A stretch of DNA of 12,765 bases from positions 1 through 12,765 of the forward strand of contig PWZK01000101.1 of the NCBI GenBank assembly GCA_003567495.1, read 5' to 3'. This document shows positions 12,387 through 12,765 of this stretch, in pieces. Position numbers and translations under genes: made by a program. The notes under the pieces are model-generated. The model worked only from the letters and a program-made list of their open reading frames with translations, ran no database searches and was not told the origin of the DNA. Source of the DNA: Candidatus Brocadiaceae bacterium (GTDB lineage: Bacteria; Planctomycetota; Brocadiia; SM23-32). Every line of letters starts with the position of its first letter. Position 1 is the stretch's first letter.

Positions 12387-12765
12387 TTATTGACTGAAGT
12401 AAACCACCACTATGCCCTGATAGCCGTCCCCGCCTTTATACTCACCATAACTTTTACCTTGACAATTATCGCCGCCGCCTCCGCTTCCGTAACGAAAGGC
12501 ATCTTGACCCCATATGGGATTAATACCAAATTGACCACCCCGGGTCCCGCCGTGGCCACCGCCGCCTTTTCCACCCCTGCCGGCGCTTTCGCTGGCTGTC
12601 CTACCGGAGCCTCCTCCCCCGGCTGCGAAGAATTCGCCTTCGCCAAGACCGGAGATTTTGTTAAACTCGTCCTTAAAATCCTCAATCGATCTTCCCTGAC
12701 CGGGAACATCACCATCATACTCGTGCGGGTCCTCCACGAGCCAGCCGGCCAGACTCTCGCCACCA
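12387..12765 (-). CDS. Glycine-rich protein, C-terminal fragment at window edge
   Basis: The frame is open from the right edge of the window to the TAA at 12387-12389, about 125 codons, so the start lies outside. The visible part begins GGESLAGWLVEDPHEYDGD, passes through a Gly-rich region (GGGGSGRTAS, GRGGKGGGGHGG, YGSGGGGDN) and ends GGDGYQGIVVVYFSQ. The closing G-x-x-G-I-V-V-V-x-(Y/F) strand is the usual end of glycine-rich beta domains in bacterial surface or secreted proteins and phage tail fibres. No enzyme motif is visible. Another minus-strand frame (12410-12763) is also open, but lacks this domain pattern and a terminal strand. The strong terminator just downstream on the same strand supports this strand as the coding one. 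A surface-protein role is inference. Confidence 0.65.
   Translation of the reverse strand, partial: GGESLAGWLVEDPHEYDGDVPGQGRSIEDFKDEFNKISGLGEGEFFAAGGGGSGRTASESAGRGGKGGGGHGGTRGGQFGINPIWGQDAFRYGSGGGGDNCQGKSYGEYKGGDGYQGIVVVYFSQ

Noticed and set aside
12410..12763. Alternative minus-strand frame at the right edge
   Set aside because: It is Ala/Val-rich with no domain pattern. The other frame has a Gly-rich domain and a typical terminal beta strand.
1..12765. CRISPR array, toxin-antitoxin pair, phage or defence genes
   Set aside because: No regularly spaced repeats with spacers and no proteins with such motifs were found on either strand.

Overview
The window looks like a piece of a Planctomycetota-type (PVC group, possibly Phycisphaerae or Sedimentisphaerales-like) genome, probably from an anaerobe or facultative anaerobe. 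The reasons are a sulfatase paired with a sugar-phosphate isomerase/epimerase-like gene, a fused NfnA-NfnB ferredoxin/NAD(P)H transhydrogenase, a LolD-type ATPase (which implies an outer membrane), frequent TTG starts with good Shine-Dalgarno (SD) sites, and long intergenic stretches full of small hairpins and short dispersed repeats. This assignment is inference from gene content, because no rRNA or other marker is present.

Layout. 1-1376 (+): a 42-bp heptamer repeat, then a sulfatase without its catalytic N-terminal half and a damaged TIM-barrel sugar isomerase. Together they look like a decaying sulfated-glycan catabolic cassette. 1371-2854 (-): mgtE (Mg2+ channel), with a second, diverged copy of the last ~36 codons of an mgtE lying directly behind it. 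2855-8881 (-): housekeeping genes in the order lysS-lolD (8-bp overlap), a 406-bp structured gap, then ilvE and the nfnAB fusion. 8974-9444 (-): a DUF985/cupin_5 protein whose last codons lie in a dispersed repeat. 9445-9886: repeat-like DNA and a candidate 23-residue basic micro-ORF (+) followed by a strong hairpin. 9887-9962 (-): tRNA-Val(CAC), with a promoter overlapping the start region of the divergent TIGR02757 gene (10020-10823, +). 11011-12006: a complete IS1595-family insertion sequence with 28-bp inverted repeats. 12113-12307: more dispersed repeats and a strong terminator serving a glycine-rich protein that runs off the right edge (12387-12765, -).

How the genes work together. lysS and lolD are translationally coupled, although the usual LolC/E permease is absent. 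ilvE and the Nfn fusion are adjacent: the aminotransferase uses glutamate and the Nfn enzyme balances NADH, NADPH and ferredoxin, so both plausibly serve amino-acid biosynthesis. mgtE follows on the same strand after a 158-bp gap.

The least explained items are the 20-bp repeat GGGGTTCACTGAGGACTTAC (two perfect copies and one 17/20 copy, each beside or inside a different gene), the micro-ORF at 9666-9737, and the mgtE tail relic. I found no CRISPR array, defence island, phage module or other clear new multi-gene system.
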